From Vulcanimicrobiota bacterium (GTDB taxonomy: Bacteria; Vulcanimicrobiota; Vulcanimicrobiia; Eremiobacterales; Eremiobacteraceae), in contig JABCYQ010000019.1 in the NCBI GenBank assembly GCA_013290125.1, forward strand, positions 1 to 57,118: 57,118 bases of DNA, in the 5' to 3' direction. The notes beneath the pieces are model-generated. The model saw nothing but the letters and a program-made list of their open reading frames with translations. It was not told the origin of the DNA and did not search any database. This document shows positions 41,365 through 52,899 of the stretch, in pieces. The position numbers and the translations under genes were made by a program. Positions within the stretch are counted from its first letter, which is position 1, and every line of letters starts with the position of its first letter.

Positions 41365-43065
41365 ATGACGGGCATCGGCTGGCTTCAGGCGCTCATCCTC
41401 TTCGGCTTGGTTCTCGTGGCCGTCAAGCCGCTCGGCGCATTCATGGCGCGCGTGTTTCAAGGCGAATCCACGTTCTTGACGCCGGTTTTTGCGCCCATCG
41501 AGCGCATGATCTATCGCCTCTGCGGCGTCGACCCAAAAGAAGAGATGCCGTGGTATACCTACCTCTTCGCCACGCTCGCCTTCAGCGCGGTTGGCCTCAT
41601 CTATCTATACGTCTTGCTCCGTACGCAAGCGTTTCTGCCGCTGAATCCGCAGAAATTCGGCAACCTCGCCCCGGATCTCGCGTGGAACACGGCCGTCAGC
41701 TTCGTCACGAACACCAACTGGCAATTCTACGCGGGTGAGAACACCCTTAGCTATCTTTCGCAGATGGTCGGGCTCGCTTGGCACAACTTCACCTCCGCCG
41801 CGGTCGGCATCGTCCTAGCGATCGCGTTCATCCGCGGTATAGCACGCACGGATCTTCGCACGCTCGGCAATTTCTGGGCGGACATGACGCGCTGCTGCCT
41901 TTACGTGCTGCTGCCGATCTCGATCGTCGGCACGCTGCTGCTCGTCTGGACCGGCGTGCCGCAGAATTTCCACGCTTACGAGACAGTGACGTCGATCGAC
42001 GGCTTCCATCAGGCGATCACGGGCGGCCCAATGGCTTCGCAAGAGGTCATCAAAGAGCTCGGCACCAACGGCGGCGGATTCATCGGCCAGAACTCGGCCG
42101 CCCCGAACGAAAATCCGACGCCGCTCAGCGACTTGTTCGAGCTCTGGCTCCTCCTTGTGATCGCAGCCGCGCTGACGTATACGTTTGGACGCATGGTGAA
42201 AGACCAGCGACAAGGCTGGGCGCTCTTCATCGCGATGTCCATACTGTTCTTCGTCGGGCTCGTAGTGGCGTACGCGTCTGAAGCGGCCGGCAATCCAATC
42301 GTCCACCAGCTCGGCGTGTTGGGCGGCAACATGGAGGGCAAAGAAGCGCGCTTTGGCATCGCAGCGTCTTCGCTCTGGGCGGTTGCCACCACCGCTACGT
42401 CGTGTGGTGCCGTCAACGCCATGCACGATTCGTTCACCGCGCTCGGCGGCCTCATCCCGATGCTCAACATCCAGCTCGGCGAGATCATCTTCGGCGGCGT
42501 CGGTAGCGGCCTCTACGGCAAACTGATCTTCGTCATCCTCACGGTCTTCATCGCGGGCCTCATGGTGGGGCGGACGCCGGAATATCTCGGCAAGAAGATC
42601 GAGCGGCGGGAAGTGCAGCTCGCGATTCTCTTCATCCTTATAACGCCGCTCTTCACACTGGTCCCCACGGCGATCGCGGCGATCAATCCAGCGGGTCTGG
42701 CCACGCTCGGCAATTCTGGTCCGCACGGCTTCTCTGAGATCCTCTACGCATACACGTCGGCCACCGGCAACAACGGCAGCGCGTTTGCCGGCCTCGGACC
42801 GAATCTGTTCTACAATGTCTCGATGGGCATCGTGATGTTCTTCGGCCGATTCGCCGAATTCGTGCCGATGCTGGCGCTCGCGGGTGCACTAGCCGGCAAG
42901 CGCGCCGTGGCCGCGTCGGCCGGAACGTTCACGACGCATTCGCCGATCTTCGTCGGCCTGCTCATCGGCACGATTCTGATCGTGGGGGCTCTCACGTTCT
43001 TGCCCGCCGACGCGCTTGGCCCGATCGTCGAACACCTACTCATGATCCAAGGAAAGACGTTTTAG
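41365..43065 (+). CDS. kdpA: potassium-transporting ATPase, potassium-binding subunit
   Basis: KdpA is the channel-like subunit of the high-affinity K+ pump. The 566-residue protein has about ten membrane helices and four selectivity-filter-like segments: NTNWQFYAG, GTNGGGFIGQNSA, TTATSCGAVNAMHDS and TGNNGSAFAG, matching the superfamily of K+ transporters. Length equals the usual 555-580. It directly abuts kdpB. In low external potassium it works with KdpB, KdpC and KdpF. Confidence 0.97.
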   Translation: MTGIGWLQALILFGLVLVAVKPLGAFMARVFQGESTFLTPVFAPIERMIYRLCGVDPKEEMPWYTYLFATLAFSAVGLIYLYVLLRTQAFLPLNPQKFGNLAPDLAWNTAVSFVTNTNWQFYAGENTLSYLSQMVGLAWHNFTSAAVGIVLAIAFIRGIARTDLRTLGNFWADMTRCCLYVLLPISIVGTLLLVWTGVPQNFHAYETVTSIDGFHQAITGGPMASQEVIKELGTNGGGFIGQNSAAPNENPTPLSDLFELWLLLVIAAALTYTFGRMVKDQRQGWALFIAMSILFFVGLVVAYASEAAGNPIVHQLGVLGGNMEGKEARFGIAASSLWAVATTATSCGAVNAMHDSFTALGGLIPMLNIQLGEIIFGGVGSGLYGKLIFVILTVFIAGLMVGRTPEYLGKKIERREVQLAILFILITPLFTLVPTAIAAINPAGLATLGNSGPHGFSEILYAYTSATGNNGSAFAGLGPNLFYNVSMGIVMFFGRFAEFVPMLALAGALAGKRAVAASAGTFTTHSPIFVGLLIGTILIVGALTFLPADALGPIVEHLLMIQGKTF

Positions 43066-45141
<2,076 letters not shown>

Positions 45142-45153
45142 AGGCAGACATCA

Positions 45154-45753
45154 ATGAATACGAACAAGACGACCGACAACACGCTGCGCCACCTGTGGCC
45201 GTCGGTGATGTTCACCCTGATCACTGTCGTGCTGTTCGGGATCGTCTATCCCGTCGTCATGACCGGGATCTCGCAACTCATGTTCCCAACCCAGGCGAAC
45301 GGCTCGATCGTGAGCGTCGGCGGTAAACCCGTGGCGTCCACGATCATCGGCCAGCTATGGAAGTCAGCGAAATATTTTCAAGGCCGTCCGTCAGCGGCAG
45401 GCAACGGCTACGATCCCACGTCGACGGGTGCGACAAACCTTGGACCCACGTCGAAGAAGTTGATCGATGCCACGCGCAGCGCGATAGCAGCGCTGAAGAA
45501 GGCGAATCCGAACGCGACGGATCCGGTTCCCATGGATCTCGTCACGACGAGCGCGAGCGGAATCGATCCCGACATCAGCCCGGAAGCCGCGAGCTATCAG
45601 GCGCCGCGAGTCGCATCTGCGCGGCATATGTCGCTTGACGCGGTGCGTTCGCTGATCGCGGCGCACGTCGCCCCAAGGCAGTTGGGATTTCTGGGCGAAC
45701 CGCGCGTCAACGTGCTGGAGCTCAATATGGCTTTGGACGGTATACACTCATGA
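45154..45753 (+). CDS. kdpC: potassium-transporting ATPase subunit C
   Basis: KdpC is the single-helix subunit that supports ATP binding and assembly of the Kdp complex. The 199-residue protein has its membrane helix at about residues 13-35 and a periplasmic domain with YFQGRPSAAGNGYDP, SGIDPDISPEAASYQAPRVA and a LGEPRVNVLELN ending, all typical. It overlaps the next gene by 4 bases (ATGA), so the porin is in the same operon. Confidence 0.96.
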   Translation: MNTNKTTDNTLRHLWPSVMFTLITVVLFGIVYPVVMTGISQLMFPTQANGSIVSVGGKPVASTIIGQLWKSAKYFQGRPSAAGNGYDPTSTGATNLGPTSKKLIDATRSAIAALKKANPNATDPVPMDLVTTSASGIDPDISPEAASYQAPRVASARHMSLDAVRSLIAAHVAPRQLGFLGEPRVNVLELNMALDGIHS

Positions 45754-46937
45754 ACCGAGTTCGCCGGCTGACGATAGCGCTTAGTGCGAGCCTGCTTGCG
45801 TTCAGCGGCATTGCCTACGATCGCGCCGTCGCCGATCCTACGCCGGCGCCAGGCGCATCGGCCATGCCCAGTCCGACGCCGTCGCCAAGTCCGTCGCCTG
45901 CTCCGGCCGTGACTTTGCACGGCGTCCTGAGCGGTACTCTTGCCATGACGAGCGGCGTCAACGCGACCGGCAGTTTCGATTCGCCATCGGGCATGGACAG
46001 TTCGTCGCGCGTGAACGTTTCGAACGCGTTCGTGTTGCTGTCGAAAACTCAGGGTGTGATGCAGTTCGCGCTGCAAGGCGGCGCGTATAGCATTCCGACC
46101 GTCGGCGTCGCCGGAAACAAGACGACCGCCGCCAATGCGAACACCGGTCTGTACGGACCGCTGCCGCTTGCTCAGCTATCGTACGTGCCGACGAGCAACT
46201 TCAATATCAATGCCGGGATACTGGCGACGTTGACCGGTGCGGAATCCACGTATACGTATCTAAATTGGAACGTTCAGCGCGGTGCTGTCTGGAACGTCGA
46301 GAACGCGGTGAGTCGCGGGGTGCGCGCGTCGTTTACATCGGGCAAGCTCACCTATACGCTCGGTGCAAACGATGGTTTTTGGAGCGGAAAATATGGCGCT
46401 GCGGAGGGATCGCTCACATTTGCGCCTGACAGCAACGACTCGCTCTTGTTCGTCGCTCTGATTCCCAATAGCAGGACTCCCGGAAATCCGACCGCGTCGG
46501 TCGCGAACAAAGAGTTGCTCAATCTCGTCTTCACAAGGACGCGCGGCAACCTTCAAATCGCGCCGTACATCCTCTACACGCGTTCACCCGCGGCGCCCAG
46601 CCTCGGATACGCCGGTGCAGAAAGCGCTTTCGGCGCGGCTCTCTTGGCGAATCTGACGCTGAGCAGCCATTTCACGACGGCGTTCAGATACGAGACGCTG
46701 CACAATGCCAGCACGATCAACGACAAGAGCGCGAACGCGGATCTCGTCGGTTATGGGCCAGGCAGCGGCATCAACACCTACACGCTGACGCCGGGGTGGA
46801 CGAACGGGCATACGTTCATCCGCTTAGATTTCTCCACCGCGCGCGTCACGAGCTCAGCCGACGGTTTGGCGTTCGGAAGCGACGGCGATCAGCACAATCA
46901 GTTCCGCACGGTGTTGGAGATTGGAACGCAGATCTGA
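45750..46937 (+). CDS. outer membrane beta-barrel porin of the kdp operon (BBP2/OmpL-like)
   Basis: The 395-residue product has a signal peptide, a Pro/Ser/Ala-rich segment (about 29-52) and a series of amphipathic beta strands ending with the aromatic/charged outer-membrane pattern FRTVLEIGTQI. It resembles putative beta-barrel porins (BBP2/OmpL type) that follow kdpC in some Acidobacteria-like genomes. Its ATG overlaps the kdpC stop, so it is probably made when the pump is made and could admit K+ through the outer membrane. This is evidence that the organism is diderm. The region to 47217 carries only a promoter for the next gene. Confidence 0.75.
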   Translation: MNRVRRLTIALSASLLAFSGIAYDRAVADPTPAPGASAMPSPTPSPSPSPAPAVTLHGVLSGTLAMTSGVNATGSFDSPSGMDSSSRVNVSNAFVLLSKTQGVMQFALQGGAYSIPTVGVAGNKTTAANANTGLYGPLPLAQLSYVPTSNFNINAGILATLTGAESTYTYLNWNVQRGAVWNVENAVSRGVRASFTSGKLTYTLGANDGFWSGKYGAAEGSLTFAPDSNDSLLFVALIPNSRTPGNPTASVANKELLNLVFTRTRGNLQIAPYILYTRSPAAPSLGYAGAESAFGAALLANLTLSSHFTTAFRYETLHNASTINDKSANADLVGYGPGSGINTYTLTPGWTNGHTFIRLDFSTARVTSSADGLAFGSDGDQHNQFRTVLEIGTQI

Positions 46938-47028
46938 CGCGTGAATTCACTATGGTGAGGTAATATTATCCAAAGGTCGGAACCGTGAAAGCCATAGCCA
47001 CAGAAACGTGAACGCGGCGCGCATTTTC

Positions 47029-47057
47029 TTGCAGTTCCATTAAGACAGGCGTATACT
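47029..47057 (+). promoter_or_regulatory. promoter for the secreted protein at 47218
   Basis: TTGCAG at 47029-47034 and TATACT at 47052-47057 are exactly 17 bases apart. A leader of about 155 bases would follow, ending in GGAGGAGG directly before the start codon. Confidence 0.65.
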
Positions 47058-47217
47058 AGACCGCGTAGACCTGATCGGCTGCAAGTCCACGGATGGAATT
47101 ATTTCGCGAATTTCCTTGCCGTGGTCTTGTTCTTTTTTGACGACGTAAACGCCCACATGTTAGGAAGTGTGCGTGTTCAAACGCGTCAAGATGGGTGAGC
47201 CGACGGGGAGGAGGAGC

Positions 47218-49026
47218 ATGATGACAATTTCGTTCTTTCGGTGGCCGGCTGTTGTAGCCGCAGCAGCCCTCCTGTGTCTTGCGCCCGTAGCGGCGCTCTC
47301 GGCGACCTCGCAAGCGCCAGTGCGCATCGCCGCGAAAGGAGTCTCGCATCCCCACATAGCGGCTGGGCGCTTCGTTTCGCTCAGAGAAATGCTCGCCGTT
47401 TCCGCGCGCGATAGCGCCAACCCCGTGAGAAGCGCGGCCAAACTCGGAACGCAACCATTCTACACGCGCCTTTCGCACGCAGCATATCTGCGCGCAAAGC
47501 AGGCCGCCCTTCACAATCTCGCGGCGCCAATGGGGCGCAATCCGATCCAGCCTTCCTTTTCATCACCTGGTCCAAATATGCTGATGGGGGCGGGAAGCTT
47601 CGAGGGACTCGCCGACTCAGGATTCATCTGCTCGTTTTTCGGTACGGGATGTCAACCGCCGGACATGGCCCTGGCGGCTTCGCCGTCGCACGTGCTGCAA
47701 GTCGTCAACACGTCGGCAGCGGTTTTCAACCCGGCGACGCAGACGGAAGAGTTCGGCTGGCCGATGCAGATGGATTCTTTTCTCGGCGGTGGCCCATCAT
47801 CGATCGTCGGAACGCCCGGTGGTTCGGGGTGCGATCCTAACGGCCCATTCCTCTCCGATCCACGGGCATTTTACGATACGCACACGGGGCATTTCTGGGT
47901 GAGCATCGGCCAATTCGATGGCGTAGACTTTATCGGCGATTCCTGTCCTGACACTTCGATCATTTGGTGGGGCGTGAGCAAGGACAGCAATCCGGCCGAC
48001 GGATTCTTCGTCTACCACTTCGACGACAGCTTCGGCGGAGCGCAACTCGGAGATTTCCCAACGATGGGATTCGACGACGCGTCCGACGCCATTGAGATGA
48101 GCGCCAACGACTTCAGCTTTACCGCGCATACGTTTACCGGGTCGCCGGTTCTGTATATCGAGAAAGCGGGAATGGAAGCCGGCACGGGTCCGACGGCTGC
48201 GACGTTCTACAACGACATCTTCTGCTTTGGCGGGCCGTGCGGCAGTGCGTACTTCCTCGACACGATCCAGCCTGCGGACATGCTTGCGTTCGGCGTCGCG
48301 GACCCGGGCGTGGACATCAGCAATTCCGCGGAGAACTTCAACGCGAATGGCGGGGCGGGATGCGGAAATCCGTCGCCGTGCACGTTCTATCTGACGTTCG
48401 CCGTGGTCAACCCGTTCGACGGTACGTTTACGAACGGTTCCAACGTACAAGCCACGAACATCAACTGGGTCTTGCCGCCGAACGCCGACGTCACGATTCC
48501 AGGCGGCTTCTGCACCGCGTGCGTCGAGACGCTCGACAATCGGATCTCTGCCACGATGGCATATAATGCAAGGTTCCATTCGGTCACCTTCGCTAACGAG
48601 ACCGGATTGAACAACGGAACCCAAGTGGTTCCCGCCGTGATCTGGTCTGAGGAGACAGCGATCTTGTCATCCGGTCCGACGCTTAGCACCGGTCTTCGGC
48701 AACAGAACGATATCTTCGGCAGCGGCGATCTCGCCGTGTCGTTCGGCTCGACGATGACGGAAAAGGACGGTGATGCGTGGATCTTGACCGACTTGATGAG
48801 CGCGACCCTTAATCCGGGAGCGCAATATCAGGAGCGGGAATTCAATGATCCTCTGAACACACTGCGTGCGCCGATTCTCTTGCGCGCAAGTGCGGGGCCG
48901 GACATCCTCGAGGGTCGTTGGGGGGACTACGAAGCACTCTCGTACGACGGCACCAACATGTGGCTTGCTTCGCAGTACATCGGAGGCGGCGGTGACTGGG
49001 CCACGCAGATCGGCCACAATCACTAA
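47218..49026 (+). CDS. large secreted protein of unknown function
   Basis: The 602-residue protein has a signal peptide (to about residue 28), an N-terminal low-complexity part and a long domain with LSDPRAFYDTHTGHFWVSI, GDFPTMGFDDASDAI, ISATMAYNARFHSVTF and EGRWGDYEALSYDG. The DPR...YD...FWV pattern recurs in secreted beta-propeller-like proteins without assigned activity. ATG 47218 is used because GGAGGAGG lies directly upstream; the frame opens at 47167 but lacks a ribosome binding site there. Several Cys pairs (GCQPPD, GCDPNG, CFGGPCG) suggest disulfides outside the cytoplasm. It is a single-gene unit ending in a strong terminator. Confidence 0.75.
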   Translation: MMTISFFRWPAVVAAAALLCLAPVAALSATSQAPVRIAAKGVSHPHIAAGRFVSLREMLAVSARDSANPVRSAAKLGTQPFYTRLSHAAYLRAKQAALHNLAAPMGRNPIQPSFSSPGPNMLMGAGSFEGLADSGFICSFFGTGCQPPDMALAASPSHVLQVVNTSAAVFNPATQTEEFGWPMQMDSFLGGGPSSIVGTPGGSGCDPNGPFLSDPRAFYDTHTGHFWVSIGQFDGVDFIGDSCPDTSIIWWGVSKDSNPADGFFVYHFDDSFGGAQLGDFPTMGFDDASDAIEMSANDFSFTAHTFTGSPVLYIEKAGMEAGTGPTAATFYNDIFCFGGPCGSAYFLDTIQPADMLAFGVADPGVDISNSAENFNANGGAGCGNPSPCTFYLTFAVVNPFDGTFTNGSNVQATNINWVLPPNADVTIPGGFCTACVETLDNRISATMAYNARFHSVTFANETGLNNGTQVVPAVIWSEETAILSSGPTLSTGLRQQNDIFGSGDLAVSFGSTMTEKDGDAWILTDLMSATLNPGAQYQEREFNDPLNTLRAPILLRASAGPDILEGRWGDYEALSYDGTNMWLASQYIGGGGDWATQIGHNH

Positions 49027-49050
49027 CCTTGCTCAGTGACTGCTACAAAG

Positions 49051-49081
49051 ACGGCGGCCTCCATATTCTGGAGGCCGCCGT
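49051..49081. terminator. strong bidirectional hairpin terminator
   Basis: ACGGCGGCCTCC (49051-49062) pairs perfectly with GGAGGCCGCCGT (49070-49081) around a 7-base loop. It lies between the convergent stops at 49026 and 49108. Confidence 0.85.
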
Positions 49082-49107
49082 CGTTCACTACCGGACTCGG
49101 TTTTCGA

Positions 49108-50340
49108 TCAATACTCGCCGTATGCGGTAATGGCGTAGTGGCCGGAAAGCGATATCTGGTAGCCGTTCAGATTCTTGTCGTACTGAAATCCGCCGCCGGA
49201 GCCGCCGCCGAGGAGGTTGACGTTTCCGCCCGCGATGACGGCGCCGAATTCATTGCCGTTACCGTGCAGTGTCAGGTCAGCCTTGGTCCAAATGAGAGCC
49301 GCCGCGGTGGCGTTGCCGCCGATGTCGGCGGTTCCGTTCACGGCGAACAGGCTGGACTTCCACGCTCCGGCCGGACTCGGGTCGTTGAAGACGACACCGC
49401 CATGTCCGGTCGAAGAGTAACTGCCGTTTACGACGACCGTCCACGGCCCGTTGAAGACGGGCACAGATTGAGTATTCGATACGCTGGCCACATCGATGAA
49501 CATCACGCAACCGGCCCCGCCGTTGGGAACTGGAGATGTCGGACAAGAATACGTCGTCGTGGAGGGGAACGCCGACGTGTCGATCATCGTCGATCCGTTG
49601 CCCGAGCCGACGGCCGCGCGTTGTTGAGCCACGAAGTTCGTGAAATCGGTCGATGTCGGAAGCGCAAGTGCGGGAGCATTCGTCGCCGATCCCACCCCTG
49701 CTTGTCCTATGAGGGAGTTCGTGCCGGTCGCGCTTTTCGCCCAACCGTCGATAAAGCCCACCGACGCGTTGATCGTGCCGTTGACATACACGTTGGCATC
49801 GTCGGCTCCGCCGCTCTGGCTGCCATCGCTTCCGGCGAGTCCGATATTATGATTCCAATTGCCGGTCAAGTTGCCGCTGGCTGCGATCGCCACGTTGTTC
49901 AACGTGTAGTTGAACCCCGAGGTCCTCACTATCGCCTCCGCGACGGTGGGTCGTTGATTCCCGATGGACCCGGTGCTGACGATCAGCGCAAAGCCAGGCG
50001 GGATGCTGATGCTATTGACGCCGTCCGACGCATTCTTTGGAAGCGCACCGGTTACGTTTGAGGTGATCGTATAGTTGAAGGAATAGCCGTTCGCGAGGCT
50101 GCCGCTGCCGCCGGTGGCAGTGCTTGACCCGTCGAGAGCGTTCAGTCCATCCTCAACGCCCGATTCCGCCGCATTGTAGACGGCATTTTTTTGCTGCATG
50201 CTTTGCGTGTTCAGCGACCCATATTGCGCGTTTGCCATCAGAGCAAGCGACGCGACCAGGATCAGTGCCACGACGAAAAGGACGAGGATGAGCGCAAAGC
50301 CGCGATTGGTCGAGCGCCGGACAGAACTCTTCGATGTCAT
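49108..50340 (-). CDS. PilX-like pilus assembly protein
   Basis: The 410-residue product has a basic leader, then RGFALILVLFVVALILVASLAL, a prepilin-like helix with Gly-Phe at the processing site but no Glu5, as is common for PilX/GspK-type minor pilins. The rest is Gly/Ser/Asn-rich beta structure typical of surface or pilus-tip proteins. It is the last gene of a three-gene minus-strand operon with pilW- and pilV-like genes. It probably sits at the tip of a type IV pilus-like fibre or pseudopilus. No assembly ATPase or secretin gene is nearby. Confidence 0.75.
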   Translation of the reverse strand: MTSKSSVRRSTNRGFALILVLFVVALILVASLALMANAQYGSLNTQSMQQKNAVYNAAESGVEDGLNALDGSSTATGGSGSLANGYSFNYTITSNVTGALPKNASDGVNSISIPPGFALIVSTGSIGNQRPTVAEAIVRTSGFNYTLNNVAIAASGNLTGNWNHNIGLAGSDGSQSGGADDANVYVNGTINASVGFIDGWAKSATGTNSLIGQAGVGSATNAPALALPTSTDFTNFVAQQRAAVGSGNGSTMIDTSAFPSTTTYSCPTSPVPNGGAGCVMFIDVASVSNTQSVPVFNGPWTVVVNGSYSSTGHGGVVFNDPSPAGAWKSSLFAVNGTADIGGNATAAALIWTKADLTLHGNGNEFGAVIAGGNVNLLGGGSGGGFQYDKNLNGYQISLSGHYAITAYGEY

Positions 50341-50358
50341 GCTACGCCTCGTGTGCTC

Positions 50359-51033
50359 TTAGTTTCGGTACGTCGTATCTGCGACGAAGGACGACTCATT
50401 TGTGTCCGGTTCGTCGTTGGAGGTCGCCGTCAGCGACAATTCTACGTCGTTGGTCGACACATTCAAACCGACGTTCATCGCCGTCACCGACTCCACGACG
50501 ATCTGCGGGTTCGTCGACGAACCGATCGTGGGGTCGACGACGTGCTGAGAGATGTAGAGTCCCTGGTCTTGCCAGCCTGCCGGGTTGGCCACGAACGAGT
50601 AGACGAGGTCCGTCTCGTTCGCATTATTCGGATTCTGCTGCAGCCAGTAGACGTTGTAACCTTGCTGCAGCGCAGCACCCGACGAGCTGATGTTCAGCGC
50701 TCCGGATGGTCCGATTCGCGGACTTGTGATGACGAGCGTCTGGGCGGGCGCGGGAGTCGCGCCGACAGCCGGTGCCGTGCACGTGGTCGGCACGACGTTT
50801 GTGCAGTAGTAGACGCCGCCCTTAGTCGTCTGACGGACGTCGCGCTGCATCAGATAGAGAGCTTTGGCGACGGCCTGGATGGTGTCGACCTTCGCCTGCT
50901 CCTGGTTCGGCGCGCGCAGCATCGGCCCGATCACAGCCGCTACCACGGTGCTAATAAGTCCGAAGATCACCATCACGGTCATGAGCTCCGCGAGGGTCAC
51001 GCCCCGCTGGCGATTACGTCTCTGTCGTGACAT
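50359..51033 (-). CDS. PilW-like prepilin
   Basis: The 224-residue protein has the leader MSRQRRNRQRG followed by VTLAELMTVMVIFGLIS, a type IV prepilin processing site with Glu5. The C-terminal globular part contains VYWLQQNPNNANETDLVYSF and SVTAMNVGLNVS, which fit a minor pilin such as PilW. It is cleaved and methylated by a prepilin peptidase in the family; none is in the window. It overlaps the upstream pilV-like gene by 20 bases. Confidence 0.8.
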   Translation of the reverse strand: MSRQRRNRQRGVTLAELMTVMVIFGLISTVVAAVIGPMLRAPNQEQAKVDTIQAVAKALYLMQRDVRQTTKGGVYYCTNVVPTTCTAPAVGATPAPAQTLVITSPRIGPSGALNISSSGAALQQGYNVYWLQQNPNNANETDLVYSFVANPAGWQDQGLYISQHVVDPTIGSSTNPQIVVESVTAMNVGLNVSTNDVELSLTATSNDEPDTNESSFVADTTYRN

Positions 51034-51472
51034 ACGATTCGATCTTAAGACTATGTGCCATATTTTTGGTCGTCCAGCTTACAGTGACAGTACAGTCAAA
51101 TTCGAGTGCCGAGGCGCCGACGGCAGTGCAGCTCGGCACGAACGTGAAGTTCGAAGTGCCGTTGGCCGCCTGACCGGTGCCGAATATCGTCTCGCCCATG
51201 TCGACCGCGACCGGCTTGGGCGTGGGCAGAACTGACACTGGGTATCCGGCCGGGGAGCCCGTCGGGGCGTCGCCCTTGATGTAGTACCGGATTTGATCCA
51301 TGTACGCTTGCCCCGCACTCAGCGCTTGCACATGTTGGCTGTCCATGTTGGTGTCGCTGAACGAGAGCGGCAGGATGCCGAGCATCGCGACGATACCCAT
51401 TCCCAAAATAACAACCGCGATCATGGACTCGATGATGCTAAACGCCCGCTGAGATCGTTTGGTACTCTTCAT
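51014..51472 (-). CDS. PilV-like prepilin, first gene of the operon
   Basis: The 152-residue protein begins MKSTKRSQRAFSIIESMIAV, a prepilin leader with Ala at -1 and Glu5 kept, followed by VVILGMGIVAMLGILPLSFS, which matches PilV-type minor pilins. A QALSAGQAYMDQIRYYI segment follows. The start at 51472 gives a normal short leader; in-frame ATGs at 51484 and 51481 are also possible. With the two downstream genes it forms a minor-pilin-like cluster used to prime fibre assembly. Confidence 0.8.
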   Translation of the reverse strand: MKSTKRSQRAFSIIESMIAVVILGMGIVAMLGILPLSFSDTNMDSQHVQALSAGQAYMDQIRYYIKGDAPTGSPAGYPVSVLPTPKPVAVDMGETIFGTGQAANGTSNFTFVPSCTAVGASALEFDCTVTVSWTTKNMAHSLKIESYVTTET

Positions 51473-51484
51473 AGTTTCCATCAT

Positions 51485-51812
51485 GCCTGGTTTAATTAGC
51501 CCGCATTCTGCACCCGGCGTTCTAGATGTCGGTTCCCCGCGGCGCTCGCACGCACGGTTTGCCGTCACAAGTCGCACCGCCATATCTCCCGACACAGTTC
51601 GGCGACGACGGCGGTCACACCATATGAACGCCCCGACCCCCAAACGGTTGCAGATCATACAAATGGCGGAATTAGGGTTCCGTCAAGATGCGCATTGAAA
51701 ACGGCTGTCCAAAACGCGCAAAGCAGATGAAAAAACCGACGTTGCCGCGCGCGTCCGAACGAAATCTTTATCGCCTAGCGTCTAGTTGAGCCCGTCGACA
51801 ACGCAAAGAAAC
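51485..51812. other. gene-free region upstream of the prepilin operon
   Basis: These 330 bases contain no gene I can support; the short frames here lack ribosome binding sites and family features. The promoter of the prepilin operon should lie here on the minus strand, but no clear -35/-10 pair was recognised. Confidence 0.5.
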
Positions 51813-51837
51813 GCGGGCCGGCATAAGGCCGGCCCGC
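51813..51837 (-). terminator. perfect 10-bp hairpin downstream of the HAF-repeat gene
   Basis: GCGGGCCGGC (51813-51822) pairs with GCCGGCCCGC (51828-51837) around ATAAG. It lies 48 bases past the stop of the minus-strand gene at 51885. It resembles the GGGCCGACATAAAGTCGGCC element with G-C pairs in place of A-T. Confidence 0.75.
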
Positions 51838-51884
51838 ACGAACGCGTCATCGAAACGTTTGCTATTGCAGATCGTGCACCCGAC

Positions 51885-52757
51885 TCATAGGTCCGTCGCC
51901 GTCGGCGTTGATAGATAACCCGTTGTCTTGCCGCCCCCAGAGGTGAAGGACCCGACATAGCTCCCACCGTTATTGATGCCCGCAATGTCGGGTAGGTTAG
52001 AAGCATGAAATCTGCCGTTCCTATACGTGAAGCCGTGCGACACATTGCGAGAATCAAGATAGTATCCGGTGACCTCGCCGGCGTCGTTTAGGCCTAGACA
52101 GCTTGTGGCCAAGGAGCCAGGGTAATCAAGTTGTCTGATCGCGCCGCTCGTCGCTCTAATGAAACCATGCGAAGCGATGAACGGCGGCGGTATGAAGTAC
52201 CCCACGGTTGTGTTGGAAGCGTTGATGCTGAAGACGTACGTCGCATATCCGTGAAAAGTGAAGAATGTGACGTCGTGCCCGATCTTCACAAACCCCTGAG
52301 TATTTCCATCATTGCCAACGTAACCAGTCAGATTACCCACGTTGTTGATTCCGGAAATCCAAGTTGAGAGACCGCGTTTCGCATCGTAGCGAGCGAATCT
52401 GCCACCGGCGAGCAAGAAACCGTGGGTGAGTTGGTCGGAGCCGACGAAATCGCCGACGATCGTGCCCGTATCGTTGACGCCGTTCGCTTGTGTGAAGCTG
52501 GTGGCTTCCGGGAGGCCGATTGTCCTGTACTCATTGCGGTCGTAGACATACCCTCGGTATGTTCCATGCGCGTCGGTGTACGATCCGACCACCATCCCAG
52601 AGTTATTTATCCCGAAGGCGAACGCGTAGTTCGCGCCTGGTGGGTTGAGCAGCTTAAACGTTGATGCCTGCCACTGCGCCGACGACACTTTCGCCGCGGA
52701 AATCAACAAAGTCGCCAAGATTGCGACAGCAATTGACACCTTATAGGGAGTCTTCAT
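51885..52757 (-). CDS. exported HAF-repeat-like protein
   Basis: The 290-residue protein has an N-terminal signal peptide (AVAILATLLISAAKVSSA) and about five to six repeats of about 45 residues with the pattern GINNSGMVVGSYTDAxGxxxGYVYD, as in HAF-type extracellular repeats, which form a beta-propeller-like structure. No enzymatic motif is seen. GGAGG-like sequence precedes the ATG at 52757 on the minus strand. The ligand is unknown. Upstream lie the remains of an integrase. Confidence 0.8.
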   Translation of the reverse strand: MKTPYKVSIAVAILATLLISAAKVSSAQWQASTFKLLNPPGANYAFAFGINNSGMVVGSYTDAHGTYRGYVYDRNEYRTIGLPEATSFTQANGVNDTGTIVGDFVGSDQLTHGFLLAGGRFARYDAKRGLSTWISGINNVGNLTGYVGNDGNTQGFVKIGHDVTFFTFHGYATYVFSINASNTTVGYFIPPPFIASHGFIRATSGAIRQLDYPGSLATSCLGLNDAGEVTGYYLDSRNVSHGFTYRNGRFHASNLPDIAGINNGGSYVGSFTSGGGKTTGYLSTPTATDL

Positions 52758-52899
52758 AGGAGGCCCGCCCTTTCAGAGACGTCGGCGGAGGTTAGAAGCG
52801 CTCGGACGGAAATCCAAGCATCGCGCCCTCTGTTCGTGTTTTCCATGTTGTGGCCAATCAACATCTCTTCACGGTGCCATACCACTGCCAAGAGAATCC

